From assembly GCA_951813065.1 (NCBI GenBank), contig CATOTH010000005.1, positions 1 to 64,000 of the forward strand: a stretch of 64,000 nucleotides of DNA, written 5' to 3'. Under the pieces are notes generated by a model. That model made no database searches, was not told the DNA's origin, and saw nothing but the letters and a program-made list of their open reading frames with translations. How positions within the stretch are numbered: the first letter of the stretch is position 1; the number at the start of each line of letters is the position of its first letter. This DNA is from an uncultured Bryobacterales bacterium. GTDB taxonomy: Bacteria > Acidobacteriota > Terriglobia > Bryobacterales > UBA6623. This document shows, piece by piece, positions 63,901 to 64,000 of this stretch. A program made the position numbers and the translations under genes.

Positions 63901-64000
63901 TGACAAAGTCGATCTCGGCGTTCTGGCCGACCTCGAGGTTGATGCCATCCCGGATGATCTGTTTGAATCCGTCCATTTCGACGACTATGCGGTACTGCCC
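60944..64000 (-). CDS. Oar-type TonB-dependent receptor, 5' part beyond the window
   Basis: More than 1,015 codons are visible and the gene runs off the right edge. The first visible residues (YRIVVEMDGFKQIIRDGINL) are the end of a carboxypeptidase-regulatory-like beta-sandwich. A plug follows with QGQVIENQRIVDMPLNGRNY and FSVGGQRTTQNNFLLDGVDN. The long outer-membrane barrel has the Acidobacteriota/Oar-like layout, e.g. NEAMDAKNFFDPA, NLGIRYELLLPW and SYTWSKTMGD. It ends RNLQLGMKLVW with a terminal aromatic residue, typical of BAM substrates. It probably imports large ligands such as oligosaccharides or peptides with TonB energy. Confidence 0.9.
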   Translation of the reverse strand, partial: GQYRIVVEMDGFKQIIRDGINLEVGQNAEIDFVMDVGTITEQIEVTADVLQLNTVEASQGQVIENQRIVDMPLNGRNYNQLALLSAGTVQPVGGRFGGFSVGGQRTTQNNFLLDGVDNNGVELAGAQRRSEMVQPSIDAIQEFKVQTNAYAAEFGRAMGAVINLTTKSGTNQLHGTAFHFLRNEAMDAKNFFDPADRPKPKFRRNQYGWSLGGPLYIPKVVDWRNKVFWFGDAEWTDIRETSTITSTIPTAGMRSGDFSDLLTQRNKAIMDPLTGQPFPANQIPMSRFDSVGHTMINLYPNPQNADLAANFVNQSPRNEDVKKWDVRADVNITSRDNMYWRYSWHDFVRPAALSLPAPAFGGGNDQLVEGNNTGAGWNHIWSPNLIMSIRGVWNFALFKRDNVADAMALAEELGVFSLNDAYGIHGPPAATLGSFSLMSVSGYRNVGVGSFNPVDRNSQNRQIVGDLTWTKGKHTVKVGGNLIRSQNNIFNISRQIGQYSFNARYTTDGQADMLLGWANRYIFSKPLLVDLRQTLYAGYVQDDWKVTSRLTLNLGIRYELLLPWTDIRDRMANFDITTDPENPVLVPAGSRGTSNFDRAGYKADPNNFMPRLGFAYKVDDKTVLRAGWGLYFTYMEPFGDAQYLIGNPPNAYIVDMNSSATRPAVFLRGGPPAGSLELENATGVQFVSYETDPDLGNAQQWNVNIQRELGQDWMFEVGYSGSVGRHLLRRYGVNFSPPGPGGINEKRRYKSAEITGTGIVTSPLGPIIGYRQNGTSDYHALVTKMEKRFSGGYTLLTSYTWSKTMGDTCGASAAGNTSGCGYQDLRRLDLERALDNQHVPHRFVLSGLWDLPWGRGRSFGSGWNPVLNAIAGGWSVGSIVTAASGRPYSLTVNGNPANSSGSTVVNRPNTDGRDPYGGNRTLQEDFDTSAFTPNNRFEIGNLGRNTMHQRGFFNWDFSLLKNFRISEDVGLQFRLESFHFTNTPRFGQAGNVVGTSAFGRITSADTPRNLQLGMKLVW

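Overview
The window is a GC-rich stretch of an environmental bacterium. An Oar-type TonB-dependent receptor, Tat-exported GH109-type oxidoreductases, a ThuA protein, a PQQ-propeller protein, a sulfatase and GH29/PL8 enzymes together suggest a glycan-degrading Acidobacteriota or similar free-living or host-associated lineage. This placement is inference from gene content, because no rRNA or other phylogenetic marker lies in the window. I saw no tRNA, rRNA or CRISPR array.

Region 1 (1-3,050) is a scar of a plasmid or integrative element: a decayed DUF6036-type toxin-antitoxin pair, an unusual array of CTATAG-centred palindromes upstream of a ParA-type ATPase with an apparent internal deletion, then a partner-gene stub, the tail of a serine recombinase and the head of a tyrosine integrase. 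Region 2 (3,444-15,087) starts with a 1,199-residue secreted protein of four Cache units fused through a Gly-rich linker to a family-5 solute-binding domain. It continues with a large 2OG-Fe(II) oxygenase, a Sel1 protein, a zeta-toxin module, half of an IS4-type transposase, and a second 1,296-bp copy of the 3' end of the fusion gene. Region 3 (15,175-19,150) has a PIN/Phd pair, a GH109 relic, the other half of the IS4 transposase in opposite orientation, an antitoxin fragment, and an M48 protease-YjgN pair.

Region 4 (19,750-28,130) is an amino-sugar block. Two GH109-type proteins, a PfkB kinase and an AgaS-type SIS protein are read leftwards; a phosphofructokinase is read divergently, followed by an exported amidohydrolase. 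Region 5 (29,000-48,805) mixes VapBC pairs with exported enzymes: a predicted alpha-toroid protein, ThuA, a four-Cache secreted protein, a cupin, a sulfatase, an exported beta-carbonic anhydrase, an alpha/beta hydrolase, a GH29 fucosidase, and two tandem ~1,000-residue PL8 chondroitin/hyaluronan-type lyases. Region 6 (49,000-55,800) is a mobile-element nest: a truncated IS630 copy, HicB, VapBC, and a second IS630 copy split by a complete IS21-type element that carries a zinc-ribbon/coiled-coil passenger gene and strong palindromes. Region 7 (55,798-64,000) holds a third, six-unit Cache-type protein, a PQQ propeller protein and the partial TonB receptor.

Two themes stand out. First, three secreted proteins share an alternating two-unit Cache repeat. 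In all twelve canonical units two cysteines are spaced C-x21-C (type A) or C-x24-C (type B). None of the three has a visible membrane anchor or signalling domain, and one is fused to a peptide/oligosaccharide-type solute-binding domain; I consider this the best candidate for an undescribed system. Second, PL8 lyases, a sulfatase, a fucosidase, GH109 proteins and the AgaS/PfkB/PFK steps would together fit use of a sulfated, GalNAc-containing polymer such as a chondroitin-like or mucin-like glycan. Rearrangement is pervasive: nested IS elements, a probable 3.1-kb inversion, a recent 1.3-kb duplication and about seven toxin-antitoxin loci or relics.
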